NCBI RefSeq assembly: GCF_000382365.1
Contig: NZ_KB908239.1
Span: 1 to 34,376, forward strand
DNA from: Pannonibacter phragmitetus DSM 14782
GTDB lineage: Bacteria; Pseudomonadota; Alphaproteobacteria; Rhizobiales; Stappiaceae
Direction of reading: 5' to 3'
Length of the DNA stretch: 34,376 bases
Shown here piece after piece: positions 8,323 through 18,380 of the stretch. The stretch's first letter is position 1. Every line of letters begins with the position of its first letter. The position numbers and the translations under genes were made by a program. Under the pieces are notes generated by a model. The model worked only from the letters and a program-made list of their open reading frames with translations, was not told where the DNA came from and ran no database searches.

Positions 8323-8359
8323 ACCAATGCTCGATGAGTCAAGCTCATCGAGCATTGGT
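8323..8359. terminator. Long perfect hairpin between convergent genes
   Basis: ACCAATGCTCGATGAG (8323-8338) and CTCATCGAGCATTGGT (8344-8359) form a perfect 16-bp stem with a 5-base loop TCAAG. It lies between the 3' ends of the DUF983 gene and the O-antigen ligase-like gene, so it could serve as a bidirectional terminator. No T-run follows in either direction, so a repeat or other structural role is also possible. Confidence 0.6.
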
Positions 8360-8392
8360 ATTAAGCTCTCATCATGCGGCAGCGCCCGCCAG

Positions 8393-9658
8393 CTACCGGC
8401 TCGCACTCTCTACAGACGAGCAGCGCCATTTGAGCATGAAGGGCAGCGCAGCAAGCGCCATGAGGCTTAGCCACCATCCCTGCCAGGCCCCATGACTGAC
8501 CACCGAAACGCCATAAATCACCGCAATGGTCAATGTAGCGGCTGTCAGGTCCCTCTCCTTGAGCCTCCCGATCCGCAGGAAGGCCAGAGCCATGGCAATG
8601 GCAAACAGGACAACTCCGGCAAGCCCGAGTTCGAACCACAGCTGAACGGACGCATTGTGACTGTGCCCAAGTGAAAGAAGCTTGAGCCGCTCTGGCGGAT
8701 AGCTCGCGACCTCAGGGAGCGTATCGGCGACCTTGGACGCTTCCATGCCATAACCCAGCCAGAGCTTGTTCGGCAGCAGATTGGCGTACTCCGTCCAGAT
8801 CAACCCACGGATTGTCAGAGATCCATAACCAACGCGCTCATGGATTGCCTGAGGGATCATGCTGTTCACATGGCTCACGATTAGCGGCATGAACAGAAAG
8901 GTAAGCAGAATTCCAGCCACTACGGCACGATAGGTCAGCTTGGGCCAGATAAGAGCCGGCACCAGAAGAATGGCGATCAGAAGCACGCCCAGCTGTGCCG
9001 AAGAACTCTCGGTCTGAAACGTCGCTACTGCGCAAGCGGCCAAAAGCAAAAGCTTTAGCCATTGCCTTTGTGGCGCAGCAAGAGCAGCAAATGGGATGAA
9101 TATGGCGATGGCGACTGCCGAACGGTTGAGAATGTAGTTGTCAGGATCAGCACCGATGGCCGCATTCAGGGCGCCACCGGTATGATACTGAATAAAGATC
9201 AGGATTGCCGTAACCGGCAGCGCAAAGAGCAGCGCCGTACCGATCCGCCGGACGATTCGCGTCGATACCGCCTCGGGCAATGCACCGGTCGAGATCCACA
9301 GGATGCCAGAGGCCACAACGCAGAACAGCGCTCCGGATGATGAATTCAAGCCACGCGTCTGGACCGCTTCAGGCGTCCAGTTCACTGACAGAAACATCAA
9401 GGCAATACAGCAAAGAGAGACCCAGAGCACAGGTGAGCGAAGCCGCCTTGCAAAATCCGAGAACATCGCCCATCCGCAATAGGCCCAGCCAAGCCCGAAA
9501 GCCGCGACCACAGCAACGGCCAGAAACAGAGGAGGAGATACACGGGCAAAGGTCAACACCGGAGGCAACGCAGCAAATACAGCAACGAGCAGCAACTCCA
9601 TTGCTCGCCCAAAGCCGCTGCCGGCAGCTGTCAGTCTCTCAGAGCTGTCACTCAACAT
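8393..9658 (-). CDS. O-antigen ligase-like polysaccharide polymerase/ligase (Wzy_C domain)
   Basis: A 421-residue polytopic inner-membrane protein with about ten to twelve hydrophobic segments. The signature is a periplasmic loop ending in GHSHNASVQLWFELGLAG, which matches the H-N-x5-ELG motif of the Wzy_C domain shared by O-antigen ligases (WaaL) and some polymerases. The large loop RGLIWTEYANLLPNKLWLGYG precedes it, as in the family. Such proteins transfer undecaprenol-linked glycans to lipid A-core or join repeat units. The ATG at 9658 is preferred since AGAAGGA lies just upstream; a GTG six codons earlier is less likely. It follows the sugar dehydratase gene by 56 bp on the same strand, so the two probably form an operon for a surface polysaccharide. 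Ligase versus polymerase cannot be decided. Confidence 0.85.
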   Translation of the reverse strand: MLSDSSERLTAAGSGFGRAMELLLVAVFAALPPVLTFARVSPPLFLAVAVVAAFGLGWAYCGWAMFSDFARRLRSPVLWVSLCCIALMFLSVNWTPEAVQTRGLNSSSGALFCVVASGILWISTGALPEAVSTRIVRRIGTALLFALPVTAILIFIQYHTGGALNAAIGADPDNYILNRSAVAIAIFIPFAALAAPQRQWLKLLLLAACAVATFQTESSSAQLGVLLIAILLVPALIWPKLTYRAVVAGILLTFLFMPLIVSHVNSMIPQAIHERVGYGSLTIRGLIWTEYANLLPNKLWLGYGMEASKVADTLPEVASYPPERLKLLSLGHSHNASVQLWFELGLAGVVLFAIAMALAFLRIGRLKERDLTAATLTIAVIYGVSVVSHGAWQGWWLSLMALAALPFMLKWRCSSVESASR

Positions 9659-9714
9659 TGCATTCCTTCTTGCCACGACAGGCTCTACGTCACTGCGTAA
9701 GCTTGATGATGATT

Positions 9715-11613
9715 TCAGCTCGCCGCTGCGGGAGCCTGGGAGCCTGATTCAATCTCGGCGAGGGCATCCTGCAGCATGCTACGGCACTGCTCACTTGCCC
9801 CAGTCATGGCGCAGGCTGTCAACTGATCGACCTGTGTCACCATCCGCTCGAGCGGCACAAAATTCGCGGAAGCGATGAAAAAGCCGTCTGCATCATGCGA
9901 GGCTGTGACCTCATTGGCATCAAAAAGCTCTTCAAACAGCTTCTCACCAGGGCGCAGACCTGTGAACTCAATCGAAATGTCCTCATCCGGACGGAGCCCG
10001 GCGAGCGAAATCATGGTTCTGGCCAATGTCAGGATCTTTACGGGCTCTCCCATGTCGAGCACGAAGACACGGCCACGCGTCTCTTCCCTGCCAATCTCGG
10101 CCGAAGCAGCCTGCAAAACCAGCTCCGTTGCCTCACGGATCGTCATGAAGTAGCGGCGCATGTCGGGATGCGTGACCGTAATCGGACCGCCGGCGGCTAT
10201 CTGGCGTTTGAAAAGCGGAACCACAGAACCGTTGGATCCGAGCACATTCCCGAACCGGACAGTGATGAACCGCGTACTTACTCCGCTTATATCCAGCGCC
10301 TGACAATAGGCTTCCGCCAGACGCTTGGTTGTGCCCATCATACTGGTTGGCCGGATCGCCTTGTCCGTTGAAATCTGCACCATCGCCCGGGCGCCGCAGG
10401 CAACCGCAGCATCAGCCACATTGCGCGAACCGGCGACATTGGTGAGCACGCCCTCGCAGACGTTGTCCTCGACAAGAGGCACGTGTTTCAGCGCAGCCGC
10501 ATGGAAAACGAGGGCCGGACGGCCGGCATCCATCACCTCGAAAATGCGGCGCCGGTCCCGGACATCGCCGATAACCGCTTTGCGCGGCAGCCCCGGCACC
10601 AGCCGCGAGACCTCAAGATCGATCTCGTAAAGGGCATATTCGCTTGAATCGACCAGTATGAGAGAAGCTGGCTCACATGCCGCAACCTGGCGGACAATCT
10701 CCGAACCAATGCTTCCTCCGGCGCCAGTGATCAGGACTGTCTGCCCCTTGATGAGCGACCTTATTGCTTCAAGCTGAAGTTGAACGGGCGGGCGTCCCAG
10801 AAGGTCCTCAAGGGTAATGTTGGCCAGATCCGGCTCTGCGCCAGTCAGTGGACGGTTGACAACACGGCGCAGCGGCAGTTTCAGCCTTGCCGCACTCGCG
10901 GCAACGACCTGCATTCCCTCCTCCCCGCCTCGCGGTGTTGCGAGAAGCAGTGCAGAAAGCTGGACACCATTACGCGCCAGCCGCGCAGCAATCTGATCCA
11001 GTTCGTCTATCGAGCCAACGACAGGAACACCGCGCACGGCCCGGCCACTTCGTTTGCCCTCTCCTGCCTCAACAATCCCTTCAACCTTGTAGAGGCGAGA
11101 GGATTCCAGTTTGTAGTTCCGGATCACCCGGTCCGCGTCGCTGACCTTGCCGACGATCAGCACATGCTCGCGTCCCTCGCATCTCCGGTCACCAAACCCG
11201 AGCCCTCTGAGATGCCCATCCTTTGCTGCACGGTAGATGAGCCGCGGCGCGCCGAGCAGCACGATAAGGACGAACCAGAGAATCAGGGGCGTCGACCTTG
11301 GGAAATTCTCAAGGCGGTCGATCAAAAGGTGAAGAATGAGAAACGCAAAGATCGAGGCCGTGCTGCTCAGCACGATGCTCCGCAGATCACTCAGCGAGGC
11401 GAAGCGCCAGATGCCCTTACCCAGACCGAACAGGGCAAACATCACGGCGGAGATGGCCGCAAAGGAGATCACCCACCAGGCCAGACGGCTTGCAGGCGGC
11501 AGATACTGAAGATCGTAGCGCGCCAGCAGCGCGATTGTCATGGCAAGGCCAGCCATGATCACATCATGCAGGCGCGCGAGCAGTTGCTTCGTTGATGCCC
11601 GCGTTAACACCAC
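9715..11613 (-). CDS. Membrane-bound UDP-sugar 4,6-dehydratase (WbpM/PglF/FlaA1 family)
   Basis: About 632 residues. Four N-terminal transmembrane helices (such as WWVISFAAISAVMFALFGLG and TPLILWFVLIVLLG) lead to a CoA-binding-like domain (HVLIVGKVSDADRVIRNY). The C-terminal short-chain dehydrogenase domain has the NAD(P) loop TGAGGSIGSE and the active site STDKAIRPTSMMGTTKR. In this family Met replaces the usual Tyr four residues before the catalytic Lys. LRPGEKLFEEL near the C-terminus is typical. The enzyme makes UDP-4-keto-6-deoxyhexoses from UDP-GlcNAc, the first step toward sugars such as QuiNAc, FucNAc or bacillosamine. The start is uncertain: GTG 11613 gives a family-like N-terminus and follows GGGAG, while TTG 11661 is also in frame. 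A well-placed ATG at 11642 is in another frame. Confidence 0.9.
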   Translation of the reverse strand: MVLTRASTKQLLARLHDVIMAGLAMTIALLARYDLQYLPPASRLAWWVISFAAISAVMFALFGLGKGIWRFASLSDLRSIVLSSTASIFAFLILHLLIDRLENFPRSTPLILWFVLIVLLGAPRLIYRAAKDGHLRGLGFGDRRCEGREHVLIVGKVSDADRVIRNYKLESSRLYKVEGIVEAGEGKRSGRAVRGVPVVGSIDELDQIAARLARNGVQLSALLLATPRGGEEGMQVVAASAARLKLPLRRVVNRPLTGAEPDLANITLEDLLGRPPVQLQLEAIRSLIKGQTVLITGAGGSIGSEIVRQVAACEPASLILVDSSEYALYEIDLEVSRLVPGLPRKAVIGDVRDRRRIFEVMDAGRPALVFHAAALKHVPLVEDNVCEGVLTNVAGSRNVADAAVACGARAMVQISTDKAIRPTSMMGTTKRLAEAYCQALDISGVSTRFITVRFGNVLGSNGSVVPLFKRQIAAGGPITVTHPDMRRYFMTIREATELVLQAASAEIGREETRGRVFVLDMGEPVKILTLARTMISLAGLRPDEDISIEFTGLRPGEKLFEELFDANEVTASHDADGFFIASANFVPLERMVTQVDQLTACAMTGASEQCRSMLQDALAEIESGSQAPAAAS

Positions 11614-11642
11614 GCCCGGCCACTCCCGACATTTGAAGCCAT
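11604..11642 (-). CDS. Possible 12-residue leader peptide overlapping the dehydratase start
   Basis: An ATG at 11642 preceded by AGGAGAGG opens a 12-codon frame, MASNVGSGRAWC, whose TAA stop overlaps the GTG-GTG-TTA start region of the dehydratase. This is the best ribosome binding site near the gene. It could be a leader that couples translation to the dehydratase start. Alternatively it marks the true start of the dehydratase, with a frameshift inside these 40 bases. Confidence 0.35.
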   Translation of the reverse strand: MASNVGSGRAWC

Positions 11643-11661
11643 AGGGTCCTCTCCTGACCAA

Positions 11662-12081
11662 GCTTCATCAAACTGCTTCGCTTTTGCCCTGACCAGTGTC
11701 GCGGCGTCAAGGCCAAGACAGACGGAGGAGCAAACCATACCGGACGGGCTTGCCGAAAATGCACAATTTATACGCGTATCATCTTTGATCCTCACCATTG
11801 CAGCAGTCTATGAACGGCATGGCGCATAGACCTTCCTCCAGATATTCGAAACATGATTAATTCGAGGCAGATGACGCACGATCAATGTCTTGGGCAAACG
11901 GCTGTCACTTTCAGATAAAAACTTCAACTTCACTTCCTCCCATGATTGAAGCGAAAGATATGCCACCCACTTTCGAGTGATTAATATTTTGTTAAAATCC
12001 AGACCGTTGCCGCGTTCGTTCGCAAAATGAACTGGCGGCTTCCAGATTTGCACCTCATTCAAATGCGTTTGCGGGGGCCAA
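11662..12081. other. AT-richer divergent intergenic region
   Basis: No supported gene. The stretch separates the minus-strand polysaccharide operon from the plus-strand NrdJ-like gene and is AT-rich around 11960-12000 (TTAATATTTTGTTAAAAT). Promoters for both directions must lie here. I saw no NrdR-box pair and no cobalamin riboswitch. Confidence 0.5.
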
Positions 12082-15018
12082 ATGCGTATCAGCCGACTTT
12101 TCACCAAAGCCGGAGCGCCGGCATATTGCGATATTCGTTTCCGTAGGCACCAGAGCGAAGTGCGCACACAGGGCGGCAAGGTTCTGTCGCGGCAAGCTGT
12201 ATCGGAAGTGCCGGAGCGCTTTTCCCAGGTTGCAGCGGATGTGCTGTGCCAGAAATATTTCCGCAAGACGGGCGTTGCTGCATGTCTGAAGAAAGTGCCG
12301 GAGGACGGTGTCCCGGTCTGGCTGCAGCGATCGGTTCCCGATGGGGAAGCGCTCAAGTCTCTTCCCGAAGAGGCGCGCTTCGGGCCGGAAACCTCGGCAC
12401 GGCAGGTCTTTGACAGGCTTGCTGGCACCTGGACCTACTGGGGCTGGAAAACCGGCACCTTTGACGGCGAAGACGATGCCTGCGCCTTCTTCGACGAGAT
12501 GCGCGTGATGATGGCGCTTCAGGCTGCCGCTCCGAACTCCCCGCAATGGTTCAACACCGGCCTCTTCTGGGCTTATGGCATCGAAGGCGCCGCACAGGGC
12601 CACTGGCATGGCGATCCCGTCTCCGGCGAAGTCATCCCCTCCCGCACGGCCTATGAGCGTCCTCAGGTCCACGGCAGCGTCATCCTCTCGGTGGAGGATG
12701 ATCTGGTCAATGAGAACGGCATCATGGACCTGTGGGTCCGGGAGGCACGGCTCTTCAAATATGGCTCCGGAACCGGCTCCAATTTTTCACGCCTGCGCGG
12801 CGCCGGAGAGCCGCTGGACCACGGCGGCCGCTCAGCCGGGCTCCTCTCCTTTCTCAAGGTCGGAGATGTGGCTGCCGGATCACTGAGACTTGGCAGCACA
12901 ACCCGTGCTGCGGCCAAGATGGTCGTCGTGGATGCTGACCATCCGGATATTGAAGCCTTCATCGACTGGAAGGTGGCCGAGGAAGAAAAGGTCGCCGCGC
13001 TCGTTTCCGGCTCCCAGCTGGCCAGACAGTGCCTCAACCGGATCATTTCGCTGGTCAGGGCCATCAGCGGCCATCACACCACGGGCGAGCGGTTCAAGAC
13101 AGAGCTCGATGCGGTCATTCAGGAGGCGCGTGCCGCCCAGATCCCCGACAGTTTCATCGACCGGATCCTGCGCAGCGCCTCGCAGGGCCACGAGCTGCCC
13201 GAGCTGAAAACCTACGACATCAACTGGGATTCGGAAGCCTACCGCACCGTCTCCGGCCAGAATGCGAACAACTCGGTCCGGCTTCCGGACAGTTTCCTGC
13301 AGGCCCTGGAGACAGGCGGCGACTGGCACCTGTCTGCGCGCCGGACCACGGCGGCACAGGCAGGACAAGGCCGCAGCATCAGGGCCGAAGCACTCTGGCA
13401 GCGGATTGCCCGCGCGGCCTGGACTTCGGCCGATCCCGGACTGCAGTTCGATACCACCATCAACGGCTGGCACACATGCCCGGCTTCGGGCCGCATCAAT
13501 GGCTCGAACTCCTGTTCCGAATTCATGTTCGTGGACGACACGGCCTGTGTGCTCGCTTCTCTCAACCTCATGGCATTCGTACAGGTGGATGGCGAGATCT
13601 GTCTTGAGCGGTTCCGCCATGCGGTGCGGTTGTGGACGGTCAGCCTCGATATTTCCACCACCATGGCGCAATATCCTTCGCGGGCCGTGGCACATAACAC
13701 GCTGCGGCACCGGCCGCTGGGGCTCGGCTTTGCCAATCTGGGCGGCCTTATCATGTCGCTTGGCCTGCCCTATGACAGTTCCGCCGCGCGCAGCCTTGCG
13801 GCCGCGCTCACCGCCGTGCTGACGGGCACGGCCTATGAGACATCGGCGGAGCTTGCCAGAGATATGGGGCCTTTCCCTGCCTTGGCCGAAAACCGCCATT
13901 CCATGGAGCGGGTGCTGCAAAACCATGCGGCCTGCGCAAGGGGCGAGAGCGATCCGGCACACTATGATGGGGTGTGCCGGCCGCCCTACTCTGCCGGCTT
14001 TGACATGTGCCCGGACACGGACCTTGCCGCAGCTGCGGCCACAGCCTTTGACCGGGCGCTTGAGCTTGGCCGGCGCTTCGGCTGGCGCAATGCACAGGTT
14101 TCGCTGCTGGCCCCGACCGGAACAACCGGGCTGGTGATGGACTGCAGCACGACGGGCATCGAACCGGATTTTGCCCTCGTCAAGTTCAAGACGCTGGCGG
14201 GCGGCGGCTTCTTCAAGATCATCAATGCCATGGTGCCGCTGGCCTTGCACAGCCTCGGCTATGGCGAGGATGCCATCACCCGCATCGTGCAGCACATCGT
14301 CGGACACGGGTCGCTCAAGGATGCGCCGGGCGTCAATCTGAACAGCCTGCGCCAGCGGGGGGTGACCGAAGCCTGTCTCGCCCGGATCGAGGCTGCTGTG
14401 CAGGGCGCAAGCCATATCCGCGATGCTGTGAGCCAGTGGATCACCGGTCCGGAGGAACTGACCGGCTGCCTCGGAATCACGGCAGCGGAAATGGAGCAGC
14501 CGGGATTCGACCTGCTGAACTGGCTGGGCTACCTGCCGGAAGAGATCGAAGCGGCCAATGCCCATGCCTGCGGCGCACTGACCATCGAGGGGGCTGCGGA
14601 TCTGGACCCGCAGCATCTGCCGGTGTTTGACTGCGCGACGCCTTGCGGCCCCAGGGGCGTGCGCGCCCTCAGCCTGGAAGGGCACCTGACGATGATGGCT
14701 GCGGTGCAGCCCTTCCTCTCCGGTGCCATCTCCAAGACGGTCAACATGCCGCGCAATGCCTCTGTCGCCGATTGTTCCGCTGCGTTTCTCAAGGCGTGGG
14801 AACTGGGCCTCAAAGCCATTGCGATTTACCGGGATGGCTCCAAGCTGTCGCAGCCTCTGTCGGCGGGCAGTCTGGACCAGCTTCCGGCCGTCAACACAGG
14901 CGGCAGCAAGGCAGACCGGGCGGAAATGCGTGAAGAAGAAGAGACGGCTCAGTCCTCGAAGGATCAGGCCGCTTCTGCCGAATCCCCGGCTGCATCGCGC
15001 TCGCCCGTCAATGCCTGA
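12082..15018 (+). CDS. NrdJ-like class II ribonucleotide reductase homologue, shortened and lacking redox cysteines
   Basis: A 978-residue homologue of the adenosylcobalamin-dependent reductase of alphaproteobacteria, which is usually about 1200 residues. Family landmarks are clear: [14 protein letters not shown] (about 111), [76 protein letters not shown] and [17 protein letters not shown]. The radical triad Asn476-x-Cys478-x-Glu480 and Cys489 are kept. The other substrate-reducing Cys, normally in HACFIQ, is Ser199 here ([12 protein letters not shown]). The protein stops soon after KLSQPL with a low-complexity tail. It thus lacks the roughly 230-250 C-terminal residues that hold the TSCPD-type region and the cysteine pairs that take electrons from thioredoxin. 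Ordinary reductase activity therefore seems unlikely; a redundant paralogue, another radical function or a different reductant are alternatives. The 3' end overlaps the convergent EAL gene by 55 bp. Confidence 0.88.
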   Translation: MRISRLFTKAGAPAYCDIRFRRHQSEVRTQGGKVLSRQAVSEVPERFSQVAADVLCQKYFRKTGVAACLKKVPEDGVPVWLQRSVPDGEALKSLPEEARFGPETSARQVFDRLAGTWTYWGWKTGTFDGEDDACAFFDEMRVMMALQAAAPNSPQWFNTGLFWAYGIEGAAQGHWHGDPVSGEVIPSRTAYERPQVHGSVILSVEDDLVNENGIMDLWVREARLFKYGSGTGSNFSRLRGAGEPLDHGGRSAGLLSFLKVGDVAAGSLRLGSTTRAAAKMVVVDADHPDIEAFIDWKVAEEEKVAALVSGSQLARQCLNRIISLVRAISGHHTTGERFKTELDAVIQEARAAQIPDSFIDRILRSASQGHELPELKTYDINWDSEAYRTVSGQNANNSVRLPDSFLQALETGGDWHLSARRTTAAQAGQGRSIRAEALWQRIARAAWTSADPGLQFDTTINGWHTCPASGRINGSNSCSEFMFVDDTACVLASLNLMAFVQVDGEICLERFRHAVRLWTVSLDISTTMAQYPSRAVAHNTLRHRPLGLGFANLGGLIMSLGLPYDSSAARSLAAALTAVLTGTAYETSAELARDMGPFPALAENRHSMERVLQNHAACARGESDPAHYDGVCRPPYSAGFDMCPDTDLAAAAATAFDRALELGRRFGWRNAQVSLLAPTGTTGLVMDCSTTGIEPDFALVKFKTLAGGGFFKIINAMVPLALHSLGYGEDAITRIVQHIVGHGSLKDAPGVNLNSLRQRGVTEACLARIEAAVQGASHIRDAVSQWITGPEELTGCLGITAAEMEQPGFDLLNWLGYLPEEIEAANAHACGALTIEGAADLDPQHLPVFDCATPCGPRGVRALSLEGHLTMMAAVQPFLSGAISKTVNMPRNASVADCSAAFLKAWELGLKAIAIYRDGSKLSQPLSAGSLDQLPAVNTGGSKADRAEMREEEETAQSSKDQAASAESPAASRSPVNA

Positions 15019-16556
15019 GCGAGCTCGATATAGAGTTTGCCGGGCAGCGGCGGCGCAAAGAGATACCCTTGTGCCGCCGTCACGCCCAATTCACGCAGGC
15101 GCTCCACCTGCTCGACCTTCTCAACGCCTTCGGCGATGATGCCCATGCCGAGATTGTCGGCGAGTTCCACCATCGAATCCACGATCGTGGTGGAGCTGTC
15201 ATCCGTACCGATGGCATCGATGAACATCTTGTCGATCTTGATGATGTCGATGCCCAGCTTCTGCAGATAGGCCATGCCGCCATGGCCGGTGCCCACGTCA
15301 TCCAGCGCCACACGCACGCCAAGGGCCTGGATCTCGGCGATCAGCTTGCGGGCCAGCTCCAGATCCTCCAGCGGCATGCGCTCGGTCACTTCCACCACAA
15401 GCTGCTGATAGGCGATGGCGGAGTTGCCGTAGATTTCCTTGATATCGTCGATGATCCGCCGGTCATTGAAGTGGCCCGCAAACAGATTGACCGACAGCTT
15501 CAGATCCGGGTTTTCCGCATAGAGCGGCCCAACCTCGCGGACGGTCTCGCGCATCATGATGCGGGTCATTTCAAAGATATGCCCGGTACTTTCGGCGTAG
15601 GGCATGAACTGCGCCGGCGGGATCAGGCTGCCGTCGCGGTTGCGCCAGCGCATCAGCACCTCGCAGCCGCGCAGGCTTCCGGTTTCGATATCCATGACCG
15701 GCTGATAATAGGGAATGAACTCCTTGCGCCGGATGGCGGCGGCAAATTCGTCATCCGCATCCCTGTCAGGCCGCCAGGAGAACCAGACGCCGATCGCAAT
15801 AAAGATGATGGCCAGCCCTGCGCAGACCACGGCCACCATCATCTTCAGCCCCGCGACCAGACTGATGGCGGCAGAACGCGGCACCGCAATGATGGATTTC
15901 AGCGGATAGCGGTCCGAGCGCACCTCGACCGTCAGAATCTCGTCGCTTTCCAGAAGCTCGGAGCTGAAGCCGCCGGTGGAGAACCAGGGCACATCATTGC
16001 CGAGCCGCAATTCGGCACGCCGGAAGGCCCGCAGATACTCCGGCCCCGGATCAATCGATACCGCAGCCGGTGATATTTCGGCAAAGAGCCGGGTCGAATT
16101 CATCAGGTCCCAGCTGACGATGGCAACATGGGTGCCCAGAAACTGGACGCCCATCACGCCGATGCCCACCAGCGGCGCATCCTGCTTGGCGGCCGGCAGG
16201 ATCGCCTCGCCGTTGATCTGACCGTCGGGAACAACACACATGCGCACGCCGTTGCGGTCGACAAGGCCGATGCGCTGCAGAAAGCCAAGCTGCCCGACGG
16301 CGGCCAGAAGCATCTGCCGGTCCTCGCGCGAGCAGCTGGTGGCCGAACTGCGCTCAAGGCGCTGAAGCGTGGTCACCGCATCATTGATCGCGAACTCGCC
16401 GCGCATCACATAGCGCCTGGCCATCGCATCCAGTTCGGTGCGGGCGTTGGTAATGGCATAGTTGTCGAGAACGAAATTGGCTGCGACAAGGGGCGCCAGC
16501 GCCAGCATCAAGGCGACGCAGACAGCCCTGATAAAGATCATGTAGCGTCGTGTCAT
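14964..16556 (-). CDS. EAL-domain cyclic di-GMP phosphodiesterase with periplasmic CSS-like sensor
   Basis: A 530-residue inner-membrane protein. A first transmembrane helix ([20 protein letters not shown], about 6-26) is followed by a periplasmic region of about 200 residues. That region has cysteines in ATSCSRED and VRMCVV, as in CSS-motif sensors whose disulfide state controls activity. A second helix ([20 protein letters not shown]) leads to a cytoplasmic EAL domain. Catalytic landmarks are present: the signature Glu in CEVLMRW, SVNLF, VEVTER, the paired Asp in [20 protein letters not shown] and the Gln in AAQGY. It should hydrolyse c-di-GMP to pGpG. No GGDEF domain is present. The ATG at 16556 gives the usual short cytoplasmic N-terminus; the longer frame upstream lacks support. 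It is divergent from the PfkB gene with a 124-bp shared promoter region. Confidence 0.92.
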   Translation of the reverse strand: MTRRYMIFIRAVCVALMLALAPLVAANFVLDNYAITNARTELDAMARRYVMRGEFAINDAVTTLQRLERSSATSCSREDRQMLLAAVGQLGFLQRIGLVDRNGVRMCVVPDGQINGEAILPAAKQDAPLVGIGVMGVQFLGTHVAIVSWDLMNSTRLFAEISPAAVSIDPGPEYLRAFRRAELRLGNDVPWFSTGGFSSELLESDEILTVEVRSDRYPLKSIIAVPRSAAISLVAGLKMMVAVVCAGLAIIFIAIGVWFSWRPDRDADDEFAAAIRRKEFIPYYQPVMDIETGSLRGCEVLMRWRNRDGSLIPPAQFMPYAESTGHIFEMTRIMMRETVREVGPLYAENPDLKLSVNLFAGHFNDRRIIDDIKEIYGNSAIAYQQLVVEVTERMPLEDLELARKLIAEIQALGVRVALDDVGTGHGGMAYLQKLGIDIIKIDKMFIDAIGTDDSSTTIVDSMVELADNLGMGIIAEGVEKVEQVERLRELGVTAAQGYLFAPPLPGKLYIELAQALTGERDAAGDSAEAA

Positions 16557-16680
16557 TGCGCGGCCTGATTCCCGAGGGGTTGCTGACCACAATGGTACAG
16601 GCCAGTAAAAAAGAACTGAACACTCCATATGCGGCCGTATGTGCCGGCCGCAGCGGATTTACTGCCGGGAGGCGGACACT

Positions 16681-17577
16681 ATGAAGGCACTTTTCATCGG
16701 GCAGGCCTATATCGACATCACGTTCCTGGCCGATCAGATCCCCACCGGCGATGAAAAAGCCATCGCGCAGGACTATGCCGTGAGCTTCGGCGGCAATGCG
16801 GTCACGGCTGCCTTCTGCTGCGCGAAACTTGGGACCGCTCCCGATCTTCTGTGTTCGCTTGCCGATGACTGGCTCGCCCGCATGTTCCTCGACATGGCCG
16901 CGCGCTACGGCATCTCCGTGCATGGGCGCAAGGTGCGCGAGTCGTCCCTCTCCTTCATCATGCCGCATGATGGCAAGCGCGCCATCGTGCGCTGCCGCGA
17001 CAATGACTTCCTGCATCCCTTCCCGCCGCTGAACCTCAATGGCTGCAAGGCGCTGCATCTGGACGGGCACATGCCCGATGCCGCGCTCCACTATGCGAAA
17101 ACCTGCCGCGAGGCCGGCATTCTCACTTCGCTCGATGGCGGTGCCGTGCGGCAGAACACCGATGAGCTTTTGCATTTCATCGACGTGCCCATCGTTTCGG
17201 AACGGTTCTGCGAGCAGCTGAAGCTCGACATTCCCGGCACCCTCGCCTATCTGCGCGCCCATGGCTGCCCCGTGGGTGGCGTCACCGCCGGGCACCGCGG
17301 GCTCTACTGGTACGAGGGCGACGGCCCGGTGCAGCACATGCCGTCCCTCGCCGTGCCGAAGGAGAAGGTCGTCGACACCAACGGGGCAGGCGACACATTC
17401 CACGGCGCCTATGTGGCTGCCTATCTGCAGAACCCGGAAGGCAGCTGGGAAGACCACTTCCGCTTCGCCCGCGCCGCCTCTGCCCACGCCATCCAGCACC
17501 TTGGCAACGAGGCCAGCATGCCCACCCGCGAAGAAGTCCTCGCCGCCATGGCCACCTGGCCGGAGCGGGCAGCGTAA
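16681..17577 (+). CDS. PfkB-family carbohydrate/nucleoside kinase
   Basis: A 298-residue ribokinase-like kinase. The N-terminal substrate-binding region has FIGQAYIDITF and the glycine pair in YAVSFGGNAVTAA. The C-terminal PfkB signature VDTNGAGDTFHGAYVAAY contains the anion hole and catalytic base Asp238. The ATG at 16681 follows GGGAGGCGG at good spacing; a TTG or other upstream start is not needed. The enzyme phosphorylates a sugar, sugar acid or nucleoside with ATP, and the substrate cannot be told from sequence. No transporter or dehydrogenase neighbour gives a clue. Confidence 0.92.
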   Translation: MKALFIGQAYIDITFLADQIPTGDEKAIAQDYAVSFGGNAVTAAFCCAKLGTAPDLLCSLADDWLARMFLDMAARYGISVHGRKVRESSLSFIMPHDGKRAIVRCRDNDFLHPFPPLNLNGCKALHLDGHMPDAALHYAKTCREAGILTSLDGGAVRQNTDELLHFIDVPIVSERFCEQLKLDIPGTLAYLRAHGCPVGGVTAGHRGLYWYEGDGPVQHMPSLAVPKEKVVDTNGAGDTFHGAYVAAYLQNPEGSWEDHFRFARAASAHAIQHLGNEASMPTREEVLAAMATWPERAA

Positions 17578-17591
17578 AAAGAACGCGGCAG

Positions 17592-17634
17592 CCTCTCCGG
17601 GGCACACCGCCCTATGCTTCGGAGAGGTCTATAG
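17592..17634 (+). terminator. Weak hairpin after the PfkB kinase gene
   Basis: CCTCTCCG (17592-17599) pairs with CGGAGAGG (17620-17627) across a 20-base loop that can itself fold, followed by TCTATAG. The T-run is poor, so the call is tentative. Confidence 0.4.
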
Positions 17635-18380
17635 CCACACCGGCGACGGAAGACTTTTTGGCCGCGAAAGGCACAGGCTGCTTCCATTTTTCATGGCCGG
17701 ATTTTATTTTTTTCTTTCGCCATTCAAATAAAAATGGTGAAGGCATTGCTTTTAACGCCATATCAGCGCATATTGTTTTTGCTGATTTGATTGATATGGC
17801 TTTGCGATGCAAAAGCCTTGCTGTGTTTTCTCAAATTCCGGTGACTGGACGCGCCTTGTGGCGCATTCGGGGAACCGGCTTCAGGACCGGAACATTTTTC
17901 TGCGCTGACCACGGATGTACTGGCAGACAGACTGCGTTCCGGTCTGGAATGGCACTCGCCAATCCGGCATCCGGGCCGTCCGGAGGCCTCGCCTTCAGAT
18001 AGACACTCTGCTCTGTGACCCGCGCCGCTGCCGGATTGCGTCTTCTGCTGTGCACATATGCCTGCGCTTATGCCGCGCATGGCGGCGGGACAGGACTGAC
18101 ACCCTTCACCTGGGAACTGCGCACCCGGGAGCTTATTCGGTTGCGGGGCAACGCCGCTCGGCAAGTCAGCCGTCAAGGCTCGATGCCTCAGCGCCTCATC
18201 CAACTCCCGGCGAGCTTGGCTTACCGGGAAGTCTTCAAGCCAGCCGCCACTCGTCAGCTCAGAAGCGGGCGCGCAAAATCGCAGTCGCTGACCCGAAGAT
18301 AAAGGCATCCCCTGCCGCCGGACCTCTTGGAATAGCCGCTACTGCCGTTCCGGATCACCTGACAAAGGACCCATCGACCC
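17635..18380. other. Long intergenic stretch without a supported gene
   Basis: About 745 bp. The first part (17690-17830) is unusually AT-rich for this window, with runs such as TTTTATTTTTTTC. The rest is GC-rich with scattered short dyads. Open frames on both strands give proteins that look random and lack ribosome binding sites. A small RNA or a decayed gene could be hidden here, but nothing specific is seen. Confidence 0.5.

Noticed and set aside
11808-12081. Minus-strand coding frame in the intergenic region upstream of the polysaccharide operon
   Set aside because: The open frame (11808-12428) overlaps the 5' part of the NrdJ-like gene, has no ribosome binding site near a start in the free part and no recognisable motif.
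12880-14685. 601-residue minus-strand open frame inside the NrdJ-like gene
   Set aside because: Antisense shadow; the plus strand encodes conserved NrdJ motifs throughout.
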